Below, piece by piece: positions 7,746 to 17,107 of a stretch of 64,000 bases of DNA. This stretch comes from an uncultured Nesterenkonia sp. GTDB taxonomy: Bacteria; Actinomycetota; Actinomycetes; Actinomycetales; Micrococcaceae. Each line of letters begins with the position of its first letter. Within the stretch, counting starts at the first letter, position 1. The notes below the pieces were generated by a model, which was not told the DNA's origin, searched no databases, and was given only the letters and a program-made list of their open reading frames with translations. Both the position numbers and the translations under genes were made by a program. The DNA lies in contig CANLUC010000005.1 in assembly GCA_947494195.1 (NCBI GenBank), positions 1-64,000 on the forward strand, in the 5' to 3' direction.

Positions 7746-8609
7746 ATGACAGACCCGTTCGTAGTTCCCCCACACCTATTGGGAGATCACCGGAACCCAA
7801 CCTGGGGCGACATGTCCCAGTACGTAGTCCACTTCACCGACAAGCCACATGTGTTCGCCGAAATCCTTGCTACGGGTCACCTGAGGGCGTCAGGGCCGTT
7901 TGGATTCAGCTGGGCACGCAAGCACGACAAAGTGCAGAAATTTCACTACTCCGGCTGTTTCAGCGAAGTCCCTTTGGACAGCACTCAGCGTATTATGCGC
8001 CGTCATGGTTCTTTCGGGGTTGCATTCACCAAGGACTTCATTCGCAGGAGACAAGGTGCCCGAGTCTGGTACGTGGACCAAGGGTCAACGCAGGCGCGAA
8101 GACTGAACGAGCATCTGTCCGAGCTGACAGCGGCGCAAGACTTCGTCCACCCCATGTGGAGCCTTACACCGTTCATCGACTTGGTTATGCCAGGAAAATA
8201 CGAGTGGGACTGGGAACGGGAATGGCGCGTACAAGGCGACATACGGTTCACGTTGGAAGACGTGGCCTTCGTCATCACACCGGAGGGCTTCGAGGAACTA
8301 CCAGCACTTAACGGGCTCTACGTCCATCCGAAACACGACCTCATCATCACAGCTTCTCCGCAAGCTCTAGTCGAGTATATCGAGGACCGAATACAACAGT
8401 TCTTCCAGACGTTCGAAGATCCTGCCAACAGACTTCCGGTCGATGGTGGTGAATATGTCTGGGTCGTAGACGAGTGGGAGACGGAGGATGCTTTGGCTGA
8501 GGTTTTCCCAGAGTTATCGGATGAGGTTCACGAGAAGCTAGTCACCTACCTGCAAGGAATCAGCTGGTCCTGGGTTCTCTCGGAAACGGTCGCATCAATT
8601 TACGAGTAG
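7746..8609 (+). CDS. AbiGi-like abortive-infection family protein (ADP-ribosyltransferase-like fold suspected)
   Basis: The protein has 287 residues from the ATG at 7746, with AAGG upstream. Features in order: an opening YVVHFTDKPHVFAEILATG, a middle CFSEVPLDSTQRIMRRHGSFGVAFTKDFI, then GARVWYVDQG, and EWDWEREWRVQGD further on. This 'HFT... FxEVPL... HGxFGVxF... PVxYV... EREWR' order is that of AbiGi/DUF2971-like proteins, linked to phage resistance and to ART-type folds. GC is visibly lower than in ligD next door, which suggests transfer. No partner antitoxin gene is adjacent, so it may act alone. Confidence 0.5.
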   Translation: MTDPFVVPPHLLGDHRNPTWGDMSQYVVHFTDKPHVFAEILATGHLRASGPFGFSWARKHDKVQKFHYSGCFSEVPLDSTQRIMRRHGSFGVAFTKDFIRRRQGARVWYVDQGSTQARRLNEHLSELTAAQDFVHPMWSLTPFIDLVMPGKYEWDWEREWRVQGDIRFTLEDVAFVITPEGFEELPALNGLYVHPKHDLIITASPQALVEYIEDRIQQFFQTFEDPANRLPVDGGEYVWVVDEWETEDALAEVFPELSDEVHEKLVTYLQGISWSWVLSETVASIYE

Positions 8610-8874
8610 ATGTAACCCATCCTCTTGAACTAACTCCCGGACTCCTGGAGGCCCTAGACGGTGCGCACGTTTGAACCTAAGTGCAGTGGTCAACCTAAAC
8701 GAAAGCTCCTAATTGTGGGGCCTTATCAGTTGTTTTGCAGTTGCAGTATTTGAATTGCTACGAGCACTCGTGATGAATTTCGATACCTGTCGCAGATGCT
8801 CCAAACGCAATCTAGAGCTCCTGTAACCCATCGACTTTCAGCCAACGCCCAGACTCCCCCACCAGGGTTGACCC
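8610..8874. other. Intergenic region with an 11-base direct repeat
   Basis: No gene is seen in these 265 bases, which have low GC. TGTAACCCATC occurs at 8611-8621, directly after the AbiGi-like stop, and again at 8822-8832, shortly before ligD. The repeat could be a trace of an insertion or chance. Confidence 0.35.
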
Positions 8875-11337
8875 ATGGCAAGCAAGCGGCAGCAGACCGT
8901 CACCGTCGGCGGTCACAAGCTCCGGCTCTCCAACCTGGACAAGGTCCTCTTCCCCGCCTCGGGCACCACCAAGGGCGAGGTCGTCCACTACTTCCAGGCT
9001 GTCGCTGACGCGATGCTCCCGCACACCAGGAACCGGCCCGCCACCCGGAAGCGCTGGCCCGATGGCGTCGGATCGGCAGAGAAGCCGAACGAGCCGTTCT
9101 TCCGCAAGAACCTCGAAGACTCCGCCCCGGCCTGGGTGCCGCGCCAGGAGCTGGAGCACTCCGATCACAGCAACACCTACCCGCTGGCCAACAATCAAGC
9201 CGTGCTGGCCTGGTTCGGTCAGGTCGGCGCCTTGGAGATCCACGTCCCGCAGTGGCGCTTCAACAACAAGGGAGAGCCGCAGAACCCGGACCGGCTCGTC
9301 CTGGACCTGGACCCCGGCCCCGGCGCGGACCTCGCCGACTGCGCACAGGTGGCCCGCTGGTGCCGCGAGATCCTCGACGAGATAAACCTGCCCTCGGTCC
9401 CGGTCACCTCCGGGTCCAAGGGCATCCACCTCTACGCCGCGCTCAACGGCAGCTACACCTCGGAGCAGGTCTCCCAGGTGGCTCACGAGCTGGCCAAGGC
9501 GCTGGAGGCCGATCACCCGGATGCGGTGGTCAGCGATATGAAGAAGTCCCTGCGCCGGGGCAAGGTGCTCATCGACTGGTCGCAGAACAACCGCAACAAG
9601 ACCACCATCGCCCCCTACTCGCTGCGCGGCCGCCCTGGATCCGCCGAGGGCCCCCATGTCGCCGCCCCACGGACCTGGGAGGAGCTCGAGGATCCCGACC
9701 TCGGCCAGCTGGACATGCACCAGGTCATGGACCGCATCGCCGCGGGCACAGACCCGCTGGCCGACTTCACCGCCGACGACGACGCCGCGGACGCCCTGCC
9801 GCACACGCAGGATGCGCTGAGCACGTACCGGTCGATGCGCGATGCCGCGAAGACCCCTGAGCCGGTCCCCTCCGACTCCCCTAGCAAGCGCAACAAAGAC
9901 CCGATCTTCGTGGTCCAGGAGCACCACGCCACTGCGCTGCACTATGACACCCGGCTGGAGCGCAACGGGGTGCTGGTCTCCTGGGCGGTTCCCAAAGGCC
10001 CTCCGCTGAAAGTCGGCCAGCAGCGGCTGGCGGTGATGACCGAGGACCACCCGATCGAGTACGCCGAGTTCGAGGGCACCATCCCGAAGAATGAATACGG
10101 CGGCGGCGAGGTGACCATCTGGGACACCGGCACTGTGGAGATCGAGAAGTGGGAGCAGGCCGAGGGTTCCGGCAAAGTGGTCTTCGTCCTGCACGGACAG
10201 TCCGAGGGTGGGCTGGGCGGGGTCCCGCGGCGCTACGCGCTGGTGCAGACCGATGAGGCCGGCAAGAACTGGCTCATCCGGATGACCAAGGACCAGCCGA
10301 AGGCCGAGAAGCCATCGAAGAACGCGTCGACGCCGAAGAAGTCCACGAAGAGGCCTAGCAAAAACGCCACGGCCAAAGAGGACGCTGAGTTCCCCGACCC
10401 GCTGCCCTCCCCCATGCTCGCCTCCCCCGGCAAGCCCACCGACATCCGCGGCAAGGGCTGGGTGTTGGAGGGCAAGTGGGACGGCTACCGCGCCATCGCC
10501 GCGGTGCAGGTCGATGGCCGCGTGGAGATCCGCAGCCGCAACGGCAAGGACTTCACCCAGACCTTCCCCGAACTGGCCGAGATCGCGGACCTCGTCCCCG
10601 CTAGCACCGTGGTCGACGGCGAGATCGTCGCCCTGAACTCCGGCAGCCGGCCGGACTTCGGTCTCCTGCAGCGCCGCGGCAAGCTGACCAAGACCCGAGA
10701 AATCGAACAGACCGCGAAAAAGATTCCCGTGCATCTGATGCTCTTCGACGTGCTGCATACTGCCGAGCACGGAGACCTCACCGGTGAGCCCTACTGGCGG
10801 CGCCGGGAGACCCTGGAGGAGCTGGCCGGCAGCGGCAAGCGCGTGCAGGTCCCCGGGGACATGGGTGACTCGCTGCAGGACGCCATGGACGGCAGTCTGG
10901 AGCTCAAGCTCGAAGGCCTGGTGGCCAAGCGCACCGACAGCCCGTACCGGCCCGGTCGCCGTTCCGAGGACTGGGTGAAGATCAAGCATGAGAACCACGC
11001 CGACGTGGTGATCATCGGCTGGCGCCAGGGCAAGGGCGGCCGTGCCAAGACCTTCGGGTCACTGCTGCTGGGCATGACCGACGACGGCGGCGAACTCCAC
11101 TACGCGGGACGGGTCGGCACCGGCTTCAGCGACGTGGAGCTGAAGGATCTCAGCGCCCAGCTGGAGAAGTTGCTTCGCAAGACCGCCCCGGTGGATGACG
11201 TGCCGACTGAGGACTCCTCGGACGCCACCTGGGTGACACCGAAGCTGACGGCCGAGGTGCGTCACTCCGGGGTGACCAGGGACAACCGGCTGCGGCACCC
11301 CACGTGGCGGGGCATTCGGAGAAATAGCGGGCCCTGA
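8875..11337 (+). CDS. ligD: ATP-dependent DNA ligase LigD (polymerase-phosphoesterase-ligase)
   Basis: The protein has 820 residues and joins double-strand breaks in bacterial non-homologous end joining, normally with Ku. Domain order is that of Mycobacterium. The polymerase/primase domain (about 10-300) has catalytic LDLDP (D144, D146), SGSKGIHLY and LIDWSQN. The 3'-phosphoesterase (about 340-470) has EHHATALHYDTRLE. The ligase (about 505-800) has nucleophile K534 in EGKWDGYRA, then VDGEIVAL and EGLVAKR. A lysine-rich linker (475-502) precedes the ligase. No ku gene is present in the window, so the partner must be elsewhere. Start ATG at 8875 matches the usual N-terminus. Confidence 0.95.
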   Translation: MASKRQQTVTVGGHKLRLSNLDKVLFPASGTTKGEVVHYFQAVADAMLPHTRNRPATRKRWPDGVGSAEKPNEPFFRKNLEDSAPAWVPRQELEHSDHSNTYPLANNQAVLAWFGQVGALEIHVPQWRFNNKGEPQNPDRLVLDLDPGPGADLADCAQVARWCREILDEINLPSVPVTSGSKGIHLYAALNGSYTSEQVSQVAHELAKALEADHPDAVVSDMKKSLRRGKVLIDWSQNNRNKTTIAPYSLRGRPGSAEGPHVAAPRTWEELEDPDLGQLDMHQVMDRIAAGTDPLADFTADDDAADALPHTQDALSTYRSMRDAAKTPEPVPSDSPSKRNKDPIFVVQEHHATALHYDTRLERNGVLVSWAVPKGPPLKVGQQRLAVMTEDHPIEYAEFEGTIPKNEYGGGEVTIWDTGTVEIEKWEQAEGSGKVVFVLHGQSEGGLGGVPRRYALVQTDEAGKNWLIRMTKDQPKAEKPSKNASTPKKSTKRPSKNATAKEDAEFPDPLPSPMLASPGKPTDIRGKGWVLEGKWDGYRAIAAVQVDGRVEIRSRNGKDFTQTFPELAEIADLVPASTVVDGEIVALNSGSRPDFGLLQRRGKLTKTREIEQTAKKIPVHLMLFDVLHTAEHGDLTGEPYWRRRETLEELAGSGKRVQVPGDMGDSLQDAMDGSLELKLEGLVAKRTDSPYRPGRRSEDWVKIKHENHADVVIIGWRQGKGGRAKTFGSLLLGMTDDGGELHYAGRVGTGFSDVELKDLSAQLEKLLRKTAPVDDVPTEDSSDATWVTPKLTAEVRHSGVTRDNRLRHPTWRGIRRNSGP

Positions 11338-11425
11338 ACTTTGCTCAGCGCGGACGCGCTGTACTCAAAACCTCTGATCCGTAGACTGCGAAGCAAGAAG
11401 CACAGACCCAACACAGGAGAACGAT

Positions 11426-11902
11426 ATGACTGATATGACTGCCAACGAGCTCGTCAAGAAGCTGAACAACATCGGCACCTGCATGTTCACCACGGTGGAC
11501 CAGAACCACCGGATCGTCTCCCGCCCCATGGGTGTCACTGAGATCGATGACCAGCACAAGTTCTGGTTCTTCACCCCGCTGAACTCGGACAAGATCGAGG
11601 ACATCATCGGCGAGGGCGAGGTCAACCTCGGCTTCGTGGATGACCACAGCTGGGTCTCCATCGCGGGCAGCGCTCAGGTGATAGCCGATCTAGAGCGTAA
11701 GAAGGAGCTGTGGGACCTGGGCCCCAAGGCCTACTTCGAGGGTGGCCCTGAGGATCCCAACGCCGTGCTCATCGAGGTGACCCCGGAGACCGCCCAGTAC
11801 TGGGAGGGACCGGGCAAGGCCGCGGCACTCGTGAAGATGGCGAAGGCCTCGTTCTCCTCCGAGACCCCAAACATGGGCGATCAGGGACGGGTAGACCTGT
11901 AG
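11426..11902 (+). CDS. Pyridoxamine 5'-phosphate oxidase-like general stress protein
   Basis: The protein has 158 residues and is a split-barrel FMN-binding protein of the general stress protein 26 type. The N-terminal strand NNIGTCMFTTVDQNHRIVSRPM is followed by KFWFFTPLNSDKIEDI, VNLGFVD, WVSIAGSA and a C-terminal EVTPETAQYWEG. Family members bind flavin or F420 and appear under general stress. AGGAGA lies eight bases before the ATG. The gene is monocistronic, 88 bases after ligD. Confidence 0.85.
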   Translation: MTDMTANELVKKLNNIGTCMFTTVDQNHRIVSRPMGVTEIDDQHKFWFFTPLNSDKIEDIIGEGEVNLGFVDDHSWVSIAGSAQVIADLERKKELWDLGPKAYFEGGPEDPNAVLIEVTPETAQYWEGPGKAAALVKMAKASFSSETPNMGDQGRVDL

Positions 11903-12158
11903 CGAATACTCGCAGCTGCGTGGTGGGAGGCAATGCCTCTGCCGGGATGCGTTCCTGCTCACCCAGGGGCAGAGCGGCTTCAACTATTTCGCAACCGAAA
12001 CTCGTTGGTGGGATGTTCCTCTCGGACGGGTTCCCAAGAACAGTTCATCCACCTCAACCGGTTGATTCAAGGTAGCCCTCTGTGACACATGACCGAGAAG
12101 CCAGCGACTCAGACCCAGGACCGGGTGCAAGTCTGCTGTCGGAGACCGGAGAAGTCGC
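11903..12158. other. Intergenic stretch at the left edge of the defence-like region
   Basis: These 256 bases have no supported gene. Short open frames on both strands lack starts and domains. The stretch separates the stress-protein gene from the 3' end of the restriction-modification gene. Confidence 0.4.
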
Positions 12159-15100
12159 CTAGTTCCCCCAACTCCTCCGGTCTCCGGCAGGCCAGGCGAC
12201 CCCACGAGATTCAAGTTCTTCGCGTGTTAGGAGCGGTGACGCGAGAACGTCCTGGAGCAGTAGAGCAAGATCTCTCTCCAGCGAGCACAGCTGCCGGACC
12301 ATTGCGAGCAACTCCGTAAGCTGTTCTGACCACTCTGGTATCCAATCGAGCGAGTCAATCTCATCGAGGGGAGAGGTGCGCAACTTATCCGGCTCCTCCT
12401 TACGAAAGTTCAGCCACTGCGGCACGACCTCTGTGCCTCCCACCTTGTAGCTCATAACTTCCGCTCCGACTCCCTCCCAACGGCCGGTGCCGACGCTGAG
12501 CGTCCTGCTAATAGGTTCATATCTCCACCCTTTCGGAATCTCCTGCACAGCTGCCGCATAAACGGCGTTCAAGCGTGGCTCCACCTCCAGGACGTTCTTC
12601 CACCCGGCCGGATGATGACCGCGGGCTCCGAATGTGTGCAACCAGATGAGGTGATTCCCGTTTTCAACTGCCCTGTTCCAAAGTTGAGGGTTGCTCGTCA
12701 CCGGCAGTCGAACACCAGGCGTGTGTAGCTCCTCGTCGAATTCGGCGACAAAGCCCGAATGACCAGCGACTGCGGCCAGGTAGGCAAGAACTTCCTCCCC
12801 AAGGACAGGTTGGCGCAGCGACCTCGACAGCACTGTCGTCAACCCTTCCGCAATATTCGGCACTCCATCCGGGTCCAACATGGGGAACGTGCGACCCCCA
12901 CCACTCCCGCGGAAGTGGTGAACGTCAGGAATCAGTGCTGAAAACACGACCCCCGGTCCGGCTTTTGGGTGTTCCGAGTGGAGCTCAATGGCAAATAGCT
13001 GATCCTTAATTCTCGCGCGCCAGAGTTCGGGGGATGCCCTGTTCATAAGACGGCTGTCTGCGATCAGATATTGCCGGTCAAAAGCGCGGTAGCCGCAAGG
13101 AACTATAGAGATCGAGGTCAAGACATCCATCTCGCCCACCGGGATCTTGGTTTCTCTTGTGACATCCGACCCACAAAGGGGATTCTTTTTTGCTTTTAGG
13201 CTGGCTCCAGTTTCAGCATCACCATTTACAAATAGTTTCGCTTTTTTTTCCCAATTGTCCTCGTTTACTAGGTGCCGCATCCTTTGTTCAAGGATATCTT
13301 TTGAAGGCGAATATATCCAATTTCTACCTGTCATAACGCCTGGTCGACGAAAGGGAATTAAGTCATCTAGACGGGGAAATGAATCCCAAGATGTTGTGGC
13401 TGCTGGCGTGAATGGATCCGTCCATCCAGACCTGACCTCTTTCCAGTGATCACCATCAAGCTCTAAGGTATTTAGCTGCTGAAATTTTTGGGCTCTCTTG
13501 CCCTCAATTGATGTATACCTGATTCTGGCGGGCTCACTCTTCTTCGTGCCTTGCTGGCGAATGAACATTGCAATCACCACAGGCGTCTCGATTCCAAAGA
13601 CTCCGTGGCCGGCGGGCGGTCGCAACCCTTCCGGCGATACGTTGATAATCCAGCCGTGGGAACAAGTGCGGCGCAAGTATTCCCGCATTCCCCTAAACCC
13701 GGGGCCCGTCAGATACCCCGTGGCCGTGATGAAACAAATAACGCCATTGCCGTCGTCAAGGCCATCTCGGTCTTGTGTAGACTCGAATACCTTCCATGTA
13801 GCCCACCGCCAGAAGTAGACGTACAAGTTACTGAGGGTGCGCTCATGCCCTCCGTTTCCTGCAAGGCGAAACGCATCGAGGGGAGCAAGTCCCGTTTGAG
13901 GGTCCACACCGGACTCAACCCAGCCCCCCATGCCGCCAGCATGGTCCTTGTACGGGGGGTTGCCGATACAGACCTCAACATTCTTCTCACGCTTCATCCG
14001 GTTGGCCCTTTGGCGCTGGTCCGCTACGAGTTGAAGGGTGTAAGAGAGATTCGCCCCCTGCGACGCAGCTGGATCCTCCAAAGTATCAGCCACATACAGG
14101 TTCAACCCGTCCCTTGGAATGGCAGCATCATACTCACGAATTGCCTGTGAAATTCTCAGCTCGGCGACCGAAAAAGGACCAGACTGCAGCTCTATTCCGT
14201 GGATTCGGCCGGCAACATCAGTCACAGCTTCGGATGCAGCCCCAGGTCCAAGCTGAGCACTTGCCGATTCACCCGCGTGTCTAAGTACTGACAATGGGTA
14301 GGTTCCGGTACCCATAGCTGGATCAACAATATTAACGCTGGGGTGACGCAGCCCCTCATGCTTACCCAAGTAATTTTTGAGTGCTAAATCTGAAATCCTG
14401 ACCATAGAATCGACGGTTTCAACTGGAGTATAATATGATCCAGAAAGCTGCCTTAATTCCGGATCGTAGGCTTCAAGAAAATGCTCATATAAGTGCAAGT
14501 ATACGTCTTGAGTCCCCGCATTTACTGCGGACCAGTTAGTAACAGCCAGGGTGCGAACGACGATCTCGATAATATTCCACGCGGCAGTTCCTTCCACGTG
14601 TTCGATTAGAATATCTAGCGCGCGGGCCATGAGGGTGTGGCTTTGGTCGAGCTCCCGAGAGACATCCCGCAAGGTCCCACGCTGGAGATCGATATCCTCA
14701 CTAACCGCAAGGAGCAACGCAAACACAACTGTCTGCGCAAAACCATCGGAAAACTCACGGTCGGTGGCCCTTGGGAAAAGTAGTTGGCGCCAATCGTTCT
14801 TAACCCCTGTGAAAGGTAGAGCCAGAACGGACGCGCCCTGTCTCGCGGCTTTCCTCTCAAGTTGCAGGGCGTCGTGAACCTCTTCACGCAATAATCGAGC
14901 TAATGGTGCAATGGTGTCGACCAGTCGGCGGATGGACGTCACAGGAGTTGGCGACCAACTCAAGAAGTCACTGAGCACACCTTCAAGCCGCCCCGGGGCG
15001 AGTAGCGGCCCTGTGTGACGTGCCAGATCGCGTGCATGTAAATGGATCGGGTCGTCTACCAAAGTCCCATAGCGCCACAGACGAAACTCGATACCATTCG

Positions 15101-15437
15101 TATGTAAAAGATTTGGGAGTTCACGAAGTCGTTGCCACTGCCGAAAGTTGTGGGTGGTTTTCCCGTAGCTCGCGGGATCAAGGTTGGTTCCTGGGGCCTT
15201 GAGTTCGACGTGCCCGACCAATGAGCCATTGACACGCACACCGAAGTCGGGTCTCACCGTGTTGTCGAGTTCGCGTACCTCATTGTGCATCACCGCTGTC
15301 CGGTTCATCAGGGTCGCATACTGTTCTATTAACGACGTGACCGGAGTCAGCAGCAACGCTTCCTTCTCACCGGGACCCTGCAGACGCTGCTTCGCGTCTT
15401 TCCCATACAGCTCTACGATCTCGGCGAAGGTGCGCAT
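12159..15437 (-). CDS. Single-chain restriction-modification enzyme (nuclease plus N6-adenine methyltransferase, type ISP/IIG-like)
   Basis: The protein has 1092 residues. ATG 15437 is chosen because GAGGAG stands five bases upstream. The N-terminal domain has a PD-(D/E)XK signature: RPDFG (D64) then GHVELKAPG (E78, K80). A helical section ends in LSGSYYTPVETVDSMV. Methyltransferase motif I is DPAMGTGTY (about 372-380) and motif IV is NPPY (493-496), the amino-methyltransferase type. The long C-terminal part has the target-recognition layout of type ISP enzymes. No helicase motifs are seen, so it resembles a IIG/IIL-style one-protein system. Several stretches (around 13180-13520) are AT-rich relative to the chromosome, which suggests transfer. 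Confidence 0.85.
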   Translation of the reverse strand: MRTFAEIVELYGKDAKQRLQGPGEKEALLLTPVTSLIEQYATLMNRTAVMHNEVRELDNTVRPDFGVRVNGSLVGHVELKAPGTNLDPASYGKTTHNFRQWQRLRELPNLLHTNGIEFRLWRYGTLVDDPIHLHARDLARHTGPLLAPGRLEGVLSDFLSWSPTPVTSIRRLVDTIAPLARLLREEVHDALQLERKAARQGASVLALPFTGVKNDWRQLLFPRATDREFSDGFAQTVVFALLLAVSEDIDLQRGTLRDVSRELDQSHTLMARALDILIEHVEGTAAWNIIEIVVRTLAVTNWSAVNAGTQDVYLHLYEHFLEAYDPELRQLSGSYYTPVETVDSMVRISDLALKNYLGKHEGLRHPSVNIVDPAMGTGTYPLSVLRHAGESASAQLGPGAASEAVTDVAGRIHGIELQSGPFSVAELRISQAIREYDAAIPRDGLNLYVADTLEDPAASQGANLSYTLQLVADQRQRANRMKREKNVEVCIGNPPYKDHAGGMGGWVESGVDPQTGLAPLDAFRLAGNGGHERTLSNLYVYFWRWATWKVFESTQDRDGLDDGNGVICFITATGYLTGPGFRGMREYLRRTCSHGWIINVSPEGLRPPAGHGVFGIETPVVIAMFIRQQGTKKSEPARIRYTSIEGKRAQKFQQLNTLELDGDHWKEVRSGWTDPFTPAATTSWDSFPRLDDLIPFRRPGVMTGRNWIYSPSKDILEQRMRHLVNEDNWEKKAKLFVNGDAETGASLKAKKNPLCGSDVTRETKIPVGEMDVLTSISIVPCGYRAFDRQYLIADSRLMNRASPELWRARIKDQLFAIELHSEHPKAGPGVVFSALIPDVHHFRGSGGGRTFPMLDPDGVPNIAEGLTTVLSRSLRQPVLGEEVLAYLAAVAGHSGFVAEFDEELHTPGVRLPVTSNPQLWNRAVENGNHLIWLHTFGARGHHPAGWKNVLEVEPRLNAVYAAAVQEIPKGWRYEPISRTLSVGTGRWEGVGAEVMSYKVGGTEVVPQWLNFRKEEPDKLRTSPLDEIDSLDWIPEWSEQLTELLAMVRQLCSLERDLALLLQDVLASPLLTREELESRGVAWPAGDRRSWGN

Positions 15438-15847
15438 TGAACTCCTCGTTGGTTTCTTCCGCCGCACCGGGTCGGCCTGATGCAACATTCTGTCCTGGTT
15501 CTGATCTGGGCCCATTGTAGTTGGGGCTCTCGTTGTAGGTCTCGCGACGACGAGATCCAGGGTTGACGCGCACTCTGCCGAAGAAGCTCGAGTGGTCGGC
15601 GATCAGCGTCAGAATTTCGCTGACAGACCGTCTCAGCGCGGTCTCCTCCTTGCGCGGCATGCGCTCTAGGGAGCCTCGAGAATGTCAACTCACTTAGACT
15701 TGTGAGGTGGTAGAGACCAGGATTGGCCTCCCCGTCATCCGGGATGCAACCAAACTTGAGCTGTTGCTCGTTGGCGTATATCACGTTCGAGCGGAACACT
15801 GAGCTACCATTCCCCAGCCGCAAACTAGGAACTGTCTGCTTATAAAC
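15438..15847. other. Gap upstream of the restriction-modification gene
   Basis: These 410 bases have no convincing gene. Two overlapping minus-strand frames (to 15660 and 15823) have short protein-like openings but then run into the start of the downstream gene and lose coding character. They may be remnants of a small gene broken by a frameshift. The promoter of the restriction-modification gene should lie here. Confidence 0.35.
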
Positions 15848-16240
15848 TCAGGACGCAGGATAAAGACCGATCTTGCTCCACCGCGGAGCGGTCGGCATTT
15901 CCAGAGAACCCAGCAGCTCCTGAATATGCGGATGCGCCGGTGAATCGAAAACCTGCTCCACGTCCCCGAACTGCGCCGCCTCCACAACCTTCATGACCAG
16001 GATGTGACCATTCACATGGTGGGTCACGCTCAAATCAAGGATGATGAAGACATCGGAAGTCCGCAGCGTCTCATCCGGCTCGGCGAGTAGATCGAGGAGC
16101 TGAGCCCGCATGGAGACGTCCAGGGCCGACACCGCCTCGTCCAGCACCACCACGTCAGGCTCCGAGGCCCACGCCAGAACGGTCGGGGACCGCTGACACT
16201 GGACGCCGGTAGTTTCAGAGGACGCTAGAAATTGCGCGGC
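15848..16240 (-). pseudogene. Decayed oligopeptide/dipeptide ABC transporter ATPase (Opp/DppF type)
   Basis: Only the second half of the nucleotide-binding domain is recognisable. It has a degraded signature (GVQCQRSPTVLAWASEPD in place of the SGGQRQR form), then VVVLDEAVSALDVSMRAQLLDLL (Walker B and D-loop), a worn H-loop (FIILDLSVTHHVNGHILVM) and GDVEQVFDSPAHPHIQELL, the usual DppF tail. No Walker A is found upstream in any frame. Damage to invariant positions and loss of the first half indicate a pseudogene. Gene decay fits a region of repeated insertion. Confidence 0.75.
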
Positions 16241-16627
16241 GGATCCAACCCCGCCAGCCGCGCCATTTCCTCGGCGCAATCCCTCAGCGTGACTCACTGC
16301 CGCCGGCGAGCCTCCAACGCGATGCCATCGGTGGCAGGTTCCAGTGTTTCGCTGAGGATTTGTTCGGCAGTTCAGCGCGGATGCAAAGAACTCAGTGGGT
16401 CTTGATCCGCCTCGGCAACCTCGCGCCGTCGACTGCGACGCCACGAGGCATATCAGCACCGGGGCGCATGCGATCAATGCTCGTCAGCGTAGACCGTCGG
16501 AAACTTGTTTCACCAGGGCGTGACTGCTCCCACGGCGCGTGGAGATGTCAGTAGCCTTCCACTGCTGAGAGATCAACCATGGATTACATACATTGACTAT
16601 CGATAGATAATCGTCGATGATCAATAT
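16241..16627. other. Degraded stretch leading into a promoter region
   Basis: About 390 bases have no supported gene. The left part is presumably further remnant of the decayed transporter. The right end (16580-16627) turns AT-rich and contains the palindrome and promoter-like boxes listed separately. Confidence 0.4.
16584..16627 (+). promoter_or_regulatory. Promoter/operator candidate with CTATCGATAG palindrome
   Basis: CTATCGATAG at 16597-16606 is a perfect 10-base palindrome. GATAAT at 16606-16611 is a good -10 box, with TTACAT at 16584-16589 as a possible -35 at 16 bases. Transcription would start close to the ATG at 16628, which has no ribosome site, so the message may be nearly leaderless. 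The palindrome overlaps the -10 box, so a repressor bound there would block transcription. Confidence 0.4.
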
Positions 16628-17107
16628 ATGATAGCTCAACGCTGGGTAGTTGCCGCCCTCAAGGCATCGCTGGTTCTTCTGTTCGGGTTGCTGCTTGTGT
16701 TCCAGACCTTTTCCCTCCCTGGGCAGTTCGCCTATATGGCACAGCAATCTCCGGATATGGCATTCCTACGCTGGCCGGCAACGGTCATCACGATCTTCTG
16801 GGTGCTGTGCGTCCAGGTGGTCATCGTCTGCATCTGGCAGTTACTCACCCTCGTTCAGAAGGACCGCATCTTCAGCCCCACGTCGATGGTCTGGGTAAAC
16901 TTTGTCCTCGGCGCCATCGGAGCAGCATGGCTCGTCCTGGCCGGAGTCTTTCTCTACATCGGATTCAATGCCAGCGAGCCGGGGATCCCGCTGGTACTCG
17001 CGCTGATGGTGGCGGTGGGCGCCGTCGTCGGCCTTGTTGTTGTAGTGATGCGGGCGCTGCTGAAGCAGGCGACGACGCTGCGCACCGACATGGAAGCCGT
17101 GATCTGA
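16628..17107 (+). CDS. DUF2975 membrane protein
   Basis: The protein has 159 residues and four transmembrane helices (about 7-28, 52-75, 90-113 and 122-146). The loop after helix 2, QLLTLVQKDRIFSPTSMVWVNFVL, is the hallmark of DUF2975 proteins, which typically sit next to a tiny Cro/C1-type regulator. That is the case here: its TGA shares a base with the ATG of the HTH gene. The function is unknown, but in Gram-positive bacteria these pairs behave as a membrane protein plus its cytoplasmic regulator. Confidence 0.85.
   Translation: MIAQRWVVAALKASLVLLFGLLLVFQTFSLPGQFAYMAQQSPDMAFLRWPATVITIFWVLCVQVVIVCIWQLLTLVQKDRIFSPTSMVWVNFVLGAIGAAWLVLAGVFLYIGFNASEPGIPLVLALMVAVGAVVGLVVVVMRALLKQATTLRTDMEAVI

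Noticed and set aside
8812-10998. Long open frame antisense to ligD (over 700 codons)
   Set aside because: It lies entirely opposite the clear ligD gene. It is a GC-rich shadow frame with no domain.
13709-13990. Short minus-strand frame within the restriction-modification gene
   Set aside because: Out of frame with the methyltransferase motifs that are clear at this position.
15367-15660. Minus-strand frame of 97 codons before the restriction-modification gene
   Set aside because: Only the first 30 residues look protein-like; the rest runs into the next gene. Possibly a remnant but not supported as a gene.
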